Positions 1 to 12,700 of a stretch of 64,000 nt of DNA are shown in pieces (the stretch's first letter is position 1; every line of letters begins with the position of its first letter). The position numbers were made by a program, and so were the translations under genes. The notes under the pieces were generated by a model. That model was given only the letters and a program-made list of their open reading frames with translations. It searched no databases and was not told the origin of the DNA. The DNA comes from Pantoea rwandensis (GTDB taxonomy: Bacteria > Pseudomonadota > Gammaproteobacteria > Enterobacterales > Enterobacteriaceae): positions 1,302,001 through 1,366,000 of the forward strand of contig NZ_CP009454.1 in NCBI RefSeq assembly GCF_000759475.1, in the 5' to 3' direction.

Positions 1-8
1 TCAGCAGG

Positions 9-95
9 ATGGGGAAATGTTTACCCGGACTCACAACAGCAAGACCCGGCAACTGTTTCATATTTCAACGGAAAATTGAGGTTCGCGATGTCTGA
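9..95 (+). CDS. possible short ORF overlapping the speA start
   Basis: A frame open from the left edge contains an ATG at 9 and runs 28 codons to a TGA at 93-95, overlapping the speA start codon. E. coli has a small gene, yqgB, in this position, and the end of this frame (NCFIFQRKI) weakly resembles the end of YqgB as I remember it. The purine-rich stretch sits directly against the ATG, so ribosome binding at this start looks poor; the real start could lie outside the window. It may equally be chance. Confidence 0.15.
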   Translation: MGKCLPGLTTARPGNCFIFQRKIEVRDV

Positions 96-2067
96 CGACA
101 TGAAGAATATCAAGGGTTCGTCAGCTGGCGAACAGGGTGTACTCCGCTCCATGCAGGAGGTGGCGATGAACGATCAGGAAGCAAGCAGAATGCTGCGTAC
201 CTACAATATTGCCTGGTGGGGTAATAACTATTATGACGTCAACGAGCTGGGCCACATCAGCGTGTGCCCGGATCCGGATCAGCCGGAAGTGCGCGTTGAC
301 CTGGCGAGACTGGTCAAAGAGCGTGAAGCCGATGGCCAGCGTCTGCCTGCGCTGTTCTGCTTCCCTCAGATTTTACAGCATCGCCTGCGTTCGATTAACG
401 CCGCCTTTAAGCGTGCGCGCGAGTCTTACGGCTACAAAGGTGACTACTTCCTGGTTTACCCAATCAAGGTTAACCAGCATAAGCGCGTAATCGAGTCGCT
501 GGTGAACTCCGGTGAACCACTGGGTCTGGAAGCCGGTTCGAAAGCGGAGCTGATGGCAGTGCTGGCGCACGCCGGTAAAACCCGTTCCGTGATCGTCTGC
601 AACGGCTACAAAGACCGTGAATACATTCGCCTGGCGCTGATCGGTGAGAAGCTCGGTCACAAAGTTTACCTGGTCATCGAGAAGATGACTGAGGTTCGCC
701 TGGTGCTGGAAGAGGCGGAACGCCTGAATGTGATCCCGCGTTTGGGGATTCGTGCGCGTCTGGCATCGCAAGGCTCAGGCAAATGGCAGTCGAGCGGTGG
801 CGAGAAGTCTAAATTTGGTCTGGCGGCGTCGCAGGTATTGCAGCTGGTGGACATCATGCGCAAAGCCGGTCGTCTCGATAGCCTGCAACTGCTGCATTTC
901 CATCTCGGTTCGCAGATGTCGAACATCCGCGACATCGCCACCGGCGTGCGTGAATCGGCGCGCTTCTATGTGGAGCTGGCGAAACTCGGCGTCAACATCA
1001 AATGCTTCGATGTCGGCGGCGGTTTGGGCGTCGATTATGAAGGTACGCGTTCGCAGTCTGATTGTTCGGTGAACTACGGCCTGAACGAATACGCCAACAA
1101 CGTGATTTGGGCGATTGGCGATGCCTGTGAAGAGAACGGTCTGGAGCATCCAACGGTCATCACGGAGTCAGGTCGTGCGGTGACGGCGCACCACACCGTA
1201 TTGGTCTCCAACATCATTGGGGTTGAGCGCAACGAATTCAGTACGCCAGTGGCACCGGATGTGGATTCACCGCGTCCGATTCAGAGCCTGTGGGATACCT
1301 GGCAAGAGATGCACGAGCCGAACGTCCGTCGTTCGCTGCGTGAATGGCTGCACGATAGCCAGATGGATTTGTTCGATATCCATACTGGCTACTCTTCCGG
1401 CACCTATGATCTCGGTCAGCGCGCCTGGGCAGAGCAGCTCTATTTGAGCATTTGTCACTATATCCAGCAGCATCTGGACCCAAGCAACCGCGCGCACCGT
1501 CCAATCATTGATGAATTGCAGGAGCGCATGGCGGATAAGATTTACGTCAACTTCTCGCTGTTCCAGTCAATGCCGGATGCATGGGGTATCGATCAGCTGT
1601 TCCCGGTGCTGCCGCTGGAAGGGCTGAATAAGATCCCTCAGCGTCGTGCGGTGTTGCTCGACATCACCTGTGACTCCGACGGCACCATCGATCACTACGT
1701 GGATGGCGACGGTATTGCGACTACCATGCCGATGCCAGAGTACGACATTGATAATCCGCCGATGCTGGGCTTCTTTATGGTGGGCGCGTATCAGGAAATC
1801 CTCGGCAATATGCACAACCTGTTTGGTGATACCGAAGCGGTTGACGTGTTTGCCTTCCCGGATGGCAGTGTAGAAGTGCAGTTGTCAGATGAAGGCGATA
1901 CCGTGGCGGACATGCTGCAATACGTGCAGCTGAACCCGAACGATTTGATGACGCTGTTCCGCGATCAGGTTACCCGGCAGCATGATATCGACGAAGACCT
2001 GCGCGCGCAGTTCCTCGAAGAGTTTGAAAGCGGTCTGTATGGATACACTTATCTTGAAGATGAGTAA
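88..2067 (+). CDS. speA: biosynthetic arginine decarboxylase
   Basis: This enzyme converts arginine to agmatine, the first step of the putrescine route that continues with agmatinase. The product is 659 residues, against 658 in E. coli SpeA, and matches it almost throughout. It is a fold-III PLP enzyme: the PLP lysine is K127 in the YPIKVNQ motif, followed by the LHFHLGSQ and [12 protein letters not shown] phosphate-binding segments, and CDSDG near residue 530. An in-frame TTG lies upstream at 76, but the ATG at 88 is preferred because it gives the conserved MSDDM start and has a TGAGG ribosome-binding site six bases before it. In E. coli speB follows directly; here speB lies 49 kb downstream, so the two polyamine genes cannot share a simple transcript. 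Confidence 0.98.
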   Translation: MSDDMKNIKGSSAGEQGVLRSMQEVAMNDQEASRMLRTYNIAWWGNNYYDVNELGHISVCPDPDQPEVRVDLARLVKEREADGQRLPALFCFPQILQHRLRSINAAFKRARESYGYKGDYFLVYPIKVNQHKRVIESLVNSGEPLGLEAGSKAELMAVLAHAGKTRSVIVCNGYKDREYIRLALIGEKLGHKVYLVIEKMTEVRLVLEEAERLNVIPRLGIRARLASQGSGKWQSSGGEKSKFGLAASQVLQLVDIMRKAGRLDSLQLLHFHLGSQMSNIRDIATGVRESARFYVELAKLGVNIKCFDVGGGLGVDYEGTRSQSDCSVNYGLNEYANNVIWAIGDACEENGLEHPTVITESGRAVTAHHTVLVSNIIGVERNEFSTPVAPDVDSPRPIQSLWDTWQEMHEPNVRRSLREWLHDSQMDLFDIHTGYSSGTYDLGQRAWAEQLYLSICHYIQQHLDPSNRAHRPIIDELQERMADKIYVNFSLFQSMPDAWGIDQLFPVLPLEGLNKIPQRRAVLLDITCDSDGTIDHYVDGDGIATTMPMPEYDIDNPPMLGFFMVGAYQEILGNMHNLFGDTEAVDVFAFPDGSVEVQLSDEGDTVADMLQYVQLNPNDLMTLFRDQVTRQHDIDEDLRAQFLEEFESGLYGYTYLEDE

Positions 2068-2083
2068 TCGTTAACGCGCTTAG

Positions 2084-2110
2084 CGGGCCCTGGTCAGGGC
2101 CCGTTTCATT
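2084..2110 (+). terminator. terminator after speA
   Basis: A perfect nine-base inverted repeat (2084-2092 with 2095-2103, core GGGCCC) begins 16 bases after the speA stop and is followed by a short T-containing tail (TTTCATT). The tail is not a pure T run, so termination may be partial. It separates speA from the accessory region. Confidence 0.65.
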
Positions 2111-2783
2111 CCCCTGCCATTATATTTTCTTATTTCTTCTTTATTTATTTAAAATGTGATGAAGATCATCTTCAAAGAATCTTAACCTTGCGTTTTAAAC
2201 TCGCGCTTTAAATACGTCTTTTCTATCTCCTTTATTTTCATTCATTAAGCCAAAAGCACACAGTGTCGCGCGTCTTAATACCCCTCCATTAACTACTGAT
2301 TTCGTAAGGATTAGGTAGCCTGACTGTTATGTTTTTCTTGCAATGTATAATCAAAATTTAAACATTAAGAGTTGAATAGTACCGGTTTGAAATTGAGTTT
2401 ATTGGAATCTTTTGGAGCCAATTAATTCCAAAAGAAAAAACTGCATTTTAGGACAAAAATAAACTACCACAATTGTTGACTTAATTTTTATTATTTAAAA
2501 TCAATTACTTATATTTTTTTGGATCTGTCAAGGTTAGCGGTAAGTTAAATTTTTCCAGGAATTATCTGATCGTTATCTGAAATTAAAAGAAATTCACTCA
2601 CGAAATTGATAGTTTTAAACGATTAAAGTTGGGGGCGACGTTTACTAAAATCTATTTTTCAAACTGTAAGCTGTACGTTAGGCTTCAGTTAAGGTGTTAA
2701 GTTTTATCGATGTTTCCCTTACCTCTCACATGAGTAATCCTGACAATTCAGGAGTATCAGTTAGTTGCAGAAGGGACCGTGAA
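2111..2783. other. AT-rich intergenic region, left end of the accessory island
   Basis: About 670 bases with no convincing gene. Base composition drops sharply to AT-rich compared with speA. No integrase, transposase, tRNA or obvious attachment repeat is visible. It probably carries the promoter of the EAL gene; TTGACT occurs at about 2477, but I cannot identify a well-spaced -10 element. Confidence 0.6.
2562..2580. repeat. short direct repeat, 11-base period
   Basis: TTATCTGA occurs at 2562-2569 and again at 2573-2580, so the copies are one helical turn apart, about 200 bases before the EAL gene. The arrangement is compatible with a regulator binding site but could be chance in AT-rich DNA. 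Confidence 0.3.
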
Positions 2784-3479
2784 ATGAGCAATCAACCCGA
2801 ATACATTTTTTTGTTAGAACCGGTTCACGACATCACCGGGGAGTTGATTGCATGGGAGTTGCTTACACGATTCTCAGATGATGCAGATATTAATAATAAG
2901 CGTAACCCTTGCAGGGATGAAGGGTTCTTCAGTCGGCTTCCTGCTGACGAGAAATGGCAGTTATTCCTCCACCAGATCGGAAAACTTATTCAGCTATACC
3001 AGAAAGGGTTTGATCAGATAGTCAGTGTAAATGTGGATAGAGATATCGTCGCCGGTATTTTTGAAGATGCTGAAATACAAAAAAAACTGGCGAAACTGAC
3101 GTTGTTGCGTTTAGAGATATCCGCCTTCTTTACCGCGCGCTTTAACAGCGCAGACCTGCTGATATTAAAAGGTGTCGCGAAGGTGACACACGCCCCTTTA
3201 TGGCTTGATGACTTTGGTCCGGGTTATTCCAACCTGACCATGCTTGATAGCGGAATATTTGAAATCGTCAAGATTGACAAAGAATTTTTTTGGCAATTTG
3301 GCGACGGTCACATTTTTGACACGCTGCTTAGCCACCTCAACCAATTATGCAAAGGCGTGATTGTTGAGGGCGTCGAAAGCCAATCACACCTCGAACTGCT
3401 CGCGCATAAGGCAGTTTACGGTATGCAGGGCTATCACTGGCAGAGTGTCTATCTAAATGATTTTATTAAGCAATCCTGA
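2784..3479 (+). CDS. EAL-domain protein, probable c-di-GMP phosphodiesterase or binding protein
   Basis: A stand-alone EAL domain of 231 residues with no sensor domain or membrane segment. EAL proteins hydrolyse cyclic di-GMP or, when degenerate, bind it or another protein (E. coli YdiV is an example). The residues used for metal binding and catalysis appear to be present: E25 (the motif reads ELL), N83, E111, D142-D143 in DDFGPGYS, K163, E195 in VEGVES and Q215. The usual LTE segment reads EISAF, so its second glutamate is missing. The ATG at 2784 is chosen because AAGGGA lies seven bases upstream; GTG 2694 would add 30 residues that do not resemble the family. It lies 312 bases before the giant adhesin gene on the same strand, which suggests local control of adhesion; that link is inference. 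Confidence 0.85.
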   Translation: MSNQPEYIFLLEPVHDITGELIAWELLTRFSDDADINNKRNPCRDEGFFSRLPADEKWQLFLHQIGKLIQLYQKGFDQIVSVNVDRDIVAGIFEDAEIQKKLAKLTLLRLEISAFFTARFNSADLLILKGVAKVTHAPLWLDDFGPGYSNLTMLDSGIFEIVKIDKEFFWQFGDGHIFDTLLSHLNQLCKGVIVEGVESQSHLELLAHKAVYGMQGYHWQSVYLNDFIKQS

Positions 3480-3618
3480 AGTGGTGCGGGTTCGGCCAGG
3501 ATAATCGGGGGCAGATAAAATGTCTAAAAATGGGTTTGTTGCATTCAACTTGATTTGTGCTCGCCCATTGGAAAATAGAGGCATTTCCCCCTTTGTTCCG
3601 CTGAAAAATAAACCCAAC

Positions 3619-3693
3619 CCTCTCTCGGGATGGAGGCTTAACTCGGCTCAGCGCGATTTCATCATGAGTTTTTATGAAATCGACCAAGAGAGG
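3619..3693 (+). promoter_or_regulatory. structured leader upstream of the adhesin gene
   Basis: Two nested inverted repeats lie between the EAL gene and the adhesin. The outer arms are 3619-3628 and 3684-3693 (CCTCTCT pairing with AGAGAGG, one mismatch, then GG with CC). The inner hairpin is a perfect nine-base stem, 3654-3662 with 3674-3682. The outer right arm is itself Shine-Dalgarno-like (AGAGAGG). Together with the terminator-like hairpin that follows, this could be a regulatory 5' leader. I do not recognise it as a known riboswitch, and no c-di-GMP (GEMM) consensus is evident. Confidence 0.4.
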
Positions 3694-3728
3694 AAGTGAA
3701 TAGTCATTTGGATTATTCGCCATTGAAG

Positions 3729-3756
3729 CCGGTATCTGCGGATACCGGGCGTTTTT
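3729..3756 (+). terminator. intrinsic terminator or attenuator 35 bases before the adhesin start
   Basis: CCGGTATC (3729-3736) and GATACCGG (3741-3748) form a perfect stem with a four-base loop, followed by GCGTTTTT. It has the shape of a Rho-independent terminator. It could end the EAL transcript, or act as an attenuator if the adhesin promoter lies upstream. Only 34 bases separate it from the adhesin ATG, leaving little room for a separate promoter. Confidence 0.7.
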
Positions 3757-3790
3757 ATGGAATTTAATAACTGCGCGGGATTTCGATAAC

Positions 3791-6700
3791 ATGAATAATA
3801 TCTCTATCACTCCTAAAGGTGGGACGGTTGCTTCTGAAGTCAGTGGCAGCCAGGTCAATTTATCTGCGCCAAGCGTAGTTAAACTTCACCTTAATCAATC
3901 AGATATTAAGTCTTTCACACGCAATGGTAATGATTTAGTCGTCACCACAAAATCTGGTGAAGTAGTTGTTATTCATAACTTTTATACGGCAGCAGGCGAC
4001 AGTGACCTGGTGCTGCAGGACGACAAAGGTGCGCTGTGGTGGGTTGAAGATCCGGGCACTGATGGGTTCCAGTACGTCAACATCGACAGCACCGAAGGGC
4101 TATTGGCTGAGAACACCACCAATGATGGCACGATTGCGGCCTTCGGTATCGGTGGTGCAGCTCTGGCAGGCTTGGGCGCGATGTTTGCCGGTTCGGCGGG
4201 CGGTGGCGGCGGTAATGCCGCAGTCAGTGACGGTAGCACCGGTGGTGGTAATAACGGCGGTGGTAACAACGGCGGCGGTAATAACGGTGGCGGCAACAAT
4301 GGTGGAGGCGATACCACTCCTCCAGCCGTAGTCACCAACCTGGTGGTCAGTGATAACGTTGGTCCCTATCAGGGCGCAATCACCACCGGATCAGTCTCTG
4401 ATGACAACACTCCAACCTTAAGTGGTAACGGCGAAGTCGGGGCCATTATTCGCGTTTATGATGGCACAACGCTGCTGGGTTCCACCGTGGTGGGCGCGAA
4501 TGGCACCTGGACTTTCACTTCCCCAGCGTTGCCAGACGGTTCACATAGCCTGACCGTCACCGCGACCGATGCGGCTGGCAATACCAGCGCCGCCAGCGAT
4601 CCGATCACCTTTACTGTGGATACCACTGCGCCAGAAGCGGTGAGTGATCTTAGTGTCGGGAATAACGCCGGCTCGGTGGTGATTCCCATCACGAACGGCG
4701 GCGCAACCAATGACACCACACCAGTGCTGAGCGGCCGAGGCGAGGTGGGGAGTATTATCACTATTCGCGATGGCGATACCGTTCTGGGCAGCGTCACCGT
4801 AGGCAGCAACGGCAGCTGGAGTTTCACCAGTCCCGCGTTAGATCAGGGTAGTCATACTCTCAGCATCACCTCAACAGACGCGGCGGGCAACACCAGTGCA
4901 GCGACCACTATTACCTTCACGGTCGATACCGTAGCACCAACCAGCGCCACGGGTCTGGCCTTAAGCGGAAATGCTGACGGTACGGCCTCACAGGTTTCCA
5001 GCGGCGGAACAACGGATGACAGCACACCAACCCTGAGCGGAAATGGTGAAGTAGGCGCGGTGATCAGTGTTTATGACAACAACATTCTGATTGGCACGGC
5101 GGTGGTCGGTAGCGATAGCAACTGGAGCTTCACCACGCCAGCTCTCAGCAACGGTTCACACAGTCTGACCGTGACGCAGACTGATGCTGCCGGCAATGTC
5201 AGCTCGGTTTCTGATGCGTTTGACTTTAATGTGCAGGCTGGGCTGCCTCCAGCCACCACCTCACTGGAAATTACCGACGACACCGGCAACACTCTGGTGC
5301 AGCTGGCTAATGGCGCCAGCACCCATGACAGCACGCCAACGCTGAGTGGGCTGGCCATTGCCGGTGCACTGATCACCCTCTACAACGGCACGACAGAAAT
5401 CGGCAGTGTGGTGGCGGGCCCGGATGGACAGTGGAGCTTCACGCCAGCTGCACTTGCAGATGGCACTTACAATTTCCATGCCTCTGTCACCGATACCGAT
5501 GGCGATGGCAGCGTGACGCAAACGCCGATCATTGTCATCACCATCGATACAGTGGTGCCGAGTGCAGCAGCGGGCTTGCAGTTGAGTGATAACGGCAGTG
5601 GTACCGTGCAGCCCATTGCTTCAGGGGGGGCAACCAACACCACTCATCCAGTGCTGAGCGGCACAGCGGAACCTGGCAGCACCGTTACCGTTCGTGATGG
5701 TACGATCGTACTTGGCACCGCCACAGTGGGCAGCAACGGCAGCTGGAGCTTTACCTCCCCAACCCTCTCAGAGGGTAGCCACAGTCTTACCACCACCGTG
5801 ACCGATCCTGCAGGTAACACCAGCGCAGCATCGGATCCTATCACCTTCACCGTCGATACCCAGGCGCCAGCGGCTGCCAGTAATCTGGTCGTCACTGACG
5901 ATGTCGGCGCAAGCACCGGGCCGCTCACGGCTGGAGCAACGACTGACGACAACACGCCGACTCTTAGCGGTAACGCCGAAGCGAACAGTATCGTAAAAAT
6001 TTACGATGGCACGACGTTGTTGGGAAGTGTTGCAGTCGGCAGCAGTGGCAGCTGGAGTTTCACCACGCCAGTTCTGAGCAACGGCAGCCATACGTTAAGC
6101 ACCACGGTGACTGATGCGGCGGGAAATGTCAGCCAGGCAACCACCGGATTTGGCATCACTGTTGCTGCGGGAGTGCCACCAACCACCAGTACGCTGCAAG
6201 TCACCGACGATAGCGGTAGCACGCTGAAAGTTCTGCCAGATGGCTCCAGCACGCATGATAAAACACCGGTTCTCAGCGGCCAGGCAGCCGCCGGGGATAT
6301 CATCACGCTTTACAACGGTACGACACTGCTGGGCAGCACCACGGCGGGTTCAGATGGACAATGGAGCTTCACCCCGGCTTCGCTGGCGGATGGAACTTAT
6401 GCCTTCCATGCCGTGGCGACCGATAGCACCGGAAACCCCACCAATTCCGTTACCATCAACATCACCATCGATACCGTCGCGCCCGCAGTGGCAGGCGATC
6501 TGCAACTCAGTAACAACAACGGAAGTGTTGTTACGCCAATCGCTGCAGGCGGCACGACCAGCGACAATACCCCAGTACTCAGCGGCACGGCAGAACCGGG
6601 AAGCATCGTCACAGTGAGTGATGGTAGCAATGTGCTGGGTACGGCGACAGTGGGGGCTAATGGCAGCTGGAGCTTCACCTCGCCAGCTCTGAGTGACGGT

Positions 6701-9700
6701 AGCCATAGCCTGACCACGAAGGTCACCGATGCGGCGGGTAACACTGGTCCAGCGTCCACACCCGTTACGTTAACCGTAGACACTACACCTCCTACCGCCG
6801 TAAGCGGTTTAGTGGTCACCGATAATGTTGGCGACTCACAGGGTGCATTGGCATCAGGAGATATCACTGATGACAATACGCCGACGCTGAGTGGCACGGG
6901 CGAACCGAACGCGCTGTTAAGTATTTATGATGGCACCACTTTGCTGGGCAATGTGACCGTGAATACGGACGGCACCTGGACCTTCACCACCCCAGCACTG
7001 AGTAATGGCAGCCACACTTTCACCATCACCGCCACAGACGCAGCCGGTAACGTGGGGCCAACCAGCCCGCCGTTTACGGTGAATATCGAAGCCGGATTGC
7101 CAGCGGCGACCACTTCACTGCAGGGTGTTGATGACAATGGGAATACCGTCGAACCGTTGACCAATGGTGTCAGTACCAATGACCCTACACCGGTGCTGAT
7201 TGGTGTGGCGAGTCCGGGAAATATCATCACTTTGTATGATGGAGGTACGCTGCTCGGTAGCACAACGGCGGGTAGCAATGGCCAATGGTTATTCCGAGTT
7301 GGCACCCTGTCGGATGGTGCGCACGCGCTGCATGGCACCATTACCGATGCGGCAGGTAACGTAACGCCAACTGCCACACTCAATATCACCGTCGACACCA
7401 TTGCACCGGATGCCGCCAGCGGATTGCAGCTGAATAACGATGCAGGCAGCACCGCCGTTCCTATCACCGCAGGTAGCGTCACCAATGATCCGACTCCCGT
7501 GTTGAGCGGTAGCGCGGAGGCGGGTAGCGTTGTCACGGTTCGTGACGGCAGCACCGTTCTGGGTAAGGTGACGGTCGGCAGTAACGGCACCTGGACTTTC
7601 ACTACCCCGGCACTGGGTGAAGGCAACCACAGTCTGACCACCACCGTGACGGATGCGGCAGGTAACGCCAGCCCGGCAACCACGCCGATCTCCTTCAGTG
7701 TAGATACCACTGCACCCGCTGCTGTCAGTGGTCTGGTGGTGACCGATGATGTGGGTAGTAGCACGGGTCCACTGACATCGGGTGCAACTACCGATGACAG
7801 CACACCTACCTTGAGTGGTACAGCGGAAGCGGGCAGCATCGTAAAAGTTTACGATGGCACCACGCTGCTAGGGTCGGCTGCAGTAGGCAGCAATGGTAGC
7901 TGGACCTTCACGCCAGCATCACCGTTGACTAACGGCCAGCATAACTTCACTACCACGGTGACCGATGCAGCGGGCAACGTCAGCCCAGCTTCCCCGGCCT
8001 TTACGGTCAACATTGATGCGGGTGTACCTGCAACCAACGATCTGATCGTCGTGTCAGATGACAGCGGCAGCACTATTGTTCAGTTGACGGATAACTCCAG
8101 CACCCATGACACCACGCCGGTGTTAAGCGGTCTGGCGGGCGCGGGCGACCTGATCACTATCTTCAACGGCACGACCGTGTTGGGCTCGGTGACGGCAGGC
8201 AGCGATGGGCAGTGGAGCTTTACGCCATCTGCTTTAGTTGACGGCACATACGCCTTCCACGCTCAAGCGACAAATCCAACAACCGGCGCGGTGACAGATA
8301 CCCCAACCATTAATGTCACTATCGACACCGCTGCTCCGACGGCACCAACCAATGTTGGACTGACAAATGGGGATGGCGATCCGATCCCTTCAGGCAGTAG
8401 CACTAACACCAACACGCCAACCCTCACCGGCAGTGGTGGTGAGCCTGGCAGTACCGTGACCATTTCCGATGGCACCACGGTAATTGGTACCACCACAGTC
8501 GGTGGCGATGGTACCTGGACATACACCACTCCGCCTTTAAGCGACGGCAACCATAGCCTGACGTCAACGGTGACGGATCCAGCGGGCAACACCAGTCCGT
8601 CCTCAACGCCAGTGACCGTGACCGTGGATACTCAGCCTCCGGCAGCGGCTGGCAATGTCCAACTTACTTACGAGGGTGGCACGCCAATTACTTCTGGCGG
8701 CAGCACCAATGACAACACGCCAACCCTGAACGGCACCGCAGAACCGGGCAGTACGGTAACCGTTTCTGATGGCGGCGCGGTATTGGGCACCGCCACTACC
8801 GGAAGCGATGGCACCTGGAGCTATACCCCAACTACGCCGCTGGGCGATGGCAGCCATAGCCTGACCACAACCGTCACCGATCCGGCGGGTAATACCGGAC
8901 CGGCTAGTACGCCCGTCATTGTAACAGTCGACACCACCGCGCCCGCTGCAGCATCCGGTGTGCTGCTGAGCAATGATTCCAGCGGCACAGCAGTACCGAT
9001 CACTGGCGGCACCACCAATGACACCACGCCGGTGCTGAGTGGTCGTGCCGAACCTGGCAGCACGGTTAACGTGTCTGATAACGGTACCGTGATTGGCTCG
9101 ACCACGGTGGGTAATGACGGCAACTGGAGCTTTACGCCATCGGCCCCGTTGAGCGATGGCAGCCATAGTCTGACCACGACCGTGACTGACCCTGCGGGCA
9201 ATACCGGCGCGGCAAGCGCACCCATCTCAGTCACCGTGGATACCACTATCCCTGCTGCACCGGGTAATGTGGCGTTGAGCAATGATGAGAGCGGCACCCC
9301 TGTACCGATTACCTCTGGTGCGGCGACCAATGATGTCACGCCCGTTCTGAGTGGCTCGGCAGCGGCAGGCAGCACGATCACCGTCTCTGATGGTGGCACC
9401 GTGCTGGGTAGCGTGGTGGTGGGCAGCGGTGGCACCTGGAGCTTTACGCCAACGACGCCGTTAGGCGAAGGCAGTCACAGTATTACTGCGACCACCACCA
9501 GCCCGGCAGGCAATACCAGTGCGCCATCTTCGCCAATCGTCATCACGGTCGATACCACAGCACCTGAAGAAGCGAGTGGTCTGCAGCTCAACAATGACAG
9601 CAGCGGCACGCCAGTTCCTATTGCCGCAGATGGCACCACCAATGACACCACTCCAGTCCTGAGTGGTACCGCTGAACCGGGCAGCACGGTGAAAGTTTCT

Positions 9701-12700
9701 GACAACGGCACGGAGATTGGTTCGGTCACCGTTGGCAGCAATGGTAGCTGGAGTTTCACCCCAACGACGCCGCTGGAGTCGGGTTCGCATAGCCTGACGA
9801 CCACCGTGACGGATCCGGCCGGCAACACCGGTCCGGAAACCACACCGATTACCTTTAACGTGGACACCACGCAGCCTGAACCTGCTAGTGGACTGGTGCT
9901 GAACAATGACACCAGCGGTACGGCGGTACCGATTACCAATGGCGCGACCAATGACACCACACCGGTGTTAACCGGTTCAGCCGATGTTGGCAGCACTGTT
10001 ACCGTGCTGGATGGCACCACGGTTCTGGGCACTGTGGTTGTAGGCGCTGGCGGGACCTGGAGCTTCACTACGCCAGCGCTGAGCCAGGGCGATCACAGTC
10101 TGACCACAACGGTGACCAGCCCGGCAGGTAACGTGAGCGAGGCTTCACCAGCCATCACCTTCACCGTGGATACACAAGCACCTGCAGCGGCAGGAGGGCT
10201 GCAGTTCACCACCGACGACGGCACGCCAATTGCCACAGGCGGATCCACCAGCGATACCACGCCAACCCTGAGCGGAACTGCTGAAGTCGGCAGTACGGTC
10301 ACCATCTCCGAAGGGACCACCGTGCTTGGCTCTGTCGTGGTGGGCAGCGGTGGTACCTGGAGCTTCACACCCACAACGCCGCTGGAGGAGGGCAGCCACA
10401 GTCTGACCACCGTGGTCACTGACCCGGCAGGAAACAGCAGTGCGCCAACCTCTGAGGTGATTGTCATTGTCGATAGCACCTCTCCGGGGGAAGTCGGCGA
10501 TCTGCAACTCAGTAATGATTCAACGGGTGTGGCGGTGCCTATTACCGCAGGCAGTGCCACTAACGACGCTACACCAGTACTCAGCGGTACCGCTGAAGCA
10601 GGCAGTATCGTCACAGTGAAAGACAATGGCACCACGATTGGTACCGCGATTGTTGGCAGCGATGGTAACTGGAGCTTTACGCCAGCGGCCGCATTGGCTG
10701 AGGGCCCACACAGTCTGACTACCATCGTCACCGATTCAACCGGCAACGCCGGTCCTGAATCACCTGCATTTGAATTCAGCGTGGATACCGTTGCGCCTGA
10801 TTCGGCCAATGCAGTGGTACTGAACAATGACAACGGCGGTGGTGTGATTCCGATCACATCAGGTGGCGCGACCAATGACACCACGCCGGTACTGAGCGGA
10901 ACAGCAGAGGCGGGTACCATCATCACCGTGCGTGATGGCGATACCGTGCTCGGCAGTGTGCAGGTCGCAGTGGGTGGCGCCTGGAGCTTCACTTCACCTG
11001 TGCTCAGTCAGGGGGCGCACAGTCTCACCGCAACCGTGACAGATGCAGCAGGCAACAGCAGTGCACCTTCTACGGCGATCACCTTTACTGTCGATACCCA
11101 GGCACCTAACACCGCCGGTGCCGTGCAGTTAAGTAATGACAGCAGCGGCACTGCTGTACCCATCACCGCGGGAAGTGTCACCAATGACAATACGCCAGTA
11201 CTGAGCGGAACCGCTGAAGTGGGCACGACTGTCACCATCCTTGATGGCAGTAATGTGCTGGGCACTGTAGTGGTGGGCACTGGCGGCACCTGGACCTTTA
11301 CACCCACATTGGCATTGGGCGAGGGGGTGCACAGTATTACCACCACCGTTACCGATGCTGCGGGCAACGTCAGTGCACCATCAGCGGCGATTGGCTTTAC
11401 CGTGGACAGCACACCACCAGCGACTCCGGTGGTGACCAGCCTCAGCAATAACAACGCCGGTACTGCCGTGGTGATCACTGCGGGCAGCACCACCAATGAC
11501 TCCACACCTGTTATTCGCGGAACGGGCGAAATTGGCGCTACCGTGACCATTCGTGATGGCAGTACGGTTCTGGGGACGGCGATTGTCGGTACCAACGGCA
11601 TCTGGCGCTTCGAGCCGACTACAGCACTGGGCCAGGGCAGCCATACTCTGACGGCTACCGCAACAGACACCGCAGGAAACAGCAGTGCACCTTCTGCTGG
11701 CATTACTTTCAACGTAGATACCATCGCACCTGACGCTATCAGTGATTTGGTGGCGAAAGATGACAGTGGCAATACGCTAACCGGAGTGACCAACGACAAT
11801 ACACCATCCCTGAGCGGCACGGCGGAAGCGGGCAGTATCATCAAAGTTTACGATGGCACCACCCTGATCGGTTCAACTCAGGCTGGCACCGGCGGTACCT
11901 GGAACTTCACGACTCAGACCCTGACCGACGGCGCTCACACGCTGACTGCCACCGCCACCGATACGGCGGGCAACGTCAGTGCTGCGGGTAATGCGGTGAC
12001 AATAACGGTGGATACTTCTGTTCCGTCTACGCCAGATTTTGTGGTCACCAATAACGATGTCTTGCCAACGGAGACAGTAGCGAACAACGGCTATACCAAC
12101 GACAACACGCCAGTGTTGAGTGGTACCGCTACGGCTAACAGCCTGGTGACCATTTATGATGGCAATACGGCGATTGGTAGCGTCACCACCAATGCGCAGG
12201 GCGTGTGGAGCTTCACAGCGGATACGCTGAATGATGGTGCGCATCCACTGACCATTACGGTGACTGATTCAGCGGGCAACGTCAGCCCGGCTTCTGCTGT
12301 GGTCACGATCAATATTGACACTGAAGCGCCGGATGTGGCGCAAGGCGTGACCGTCAACAACAACGAAGGCAGTACGTTGGTGCCGATTGCAGCAGACGGC
12401 TTTACCAACGACACCACGCCACAACTAACCGGCAGTGCCGAGGCTGGCAGTATCGTCAGAATTTATGACGGTGCTGGCGAAATCGGCTCGGTGTTGGTAG
12501 GCAGCAGTGGTAACTGGAGTTTCACCACCGACACCCTGGGTCAAGGTGAACACAATCTGAGTGTGACGGTGACGGATGCGGCAGGTAATACCAGTGCTAA
12601 TTCCCCAACCCTGACCTTTACCGTGGACAGTGAAGCACCGGACGCAGCGCAAGGTCTTACGCTCGCCAATAACAACAGCGGCACAGAAGTGCCTGTTACG

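Noticed and set aside
3480..3790. c-di-GMP riboswitch in the adhesin leader
   Set aside because: The adjacent EAL gene makes it tempting, but I could not find the conserved GEMM core; the hairpins are reported without naming a class.
3466..3858. 130-codon minus-strand frame across the gap before the adhesin
   Set aside because: It overlaps both neighbouring genes, runs through the hairpins, and has no recognisable motif.
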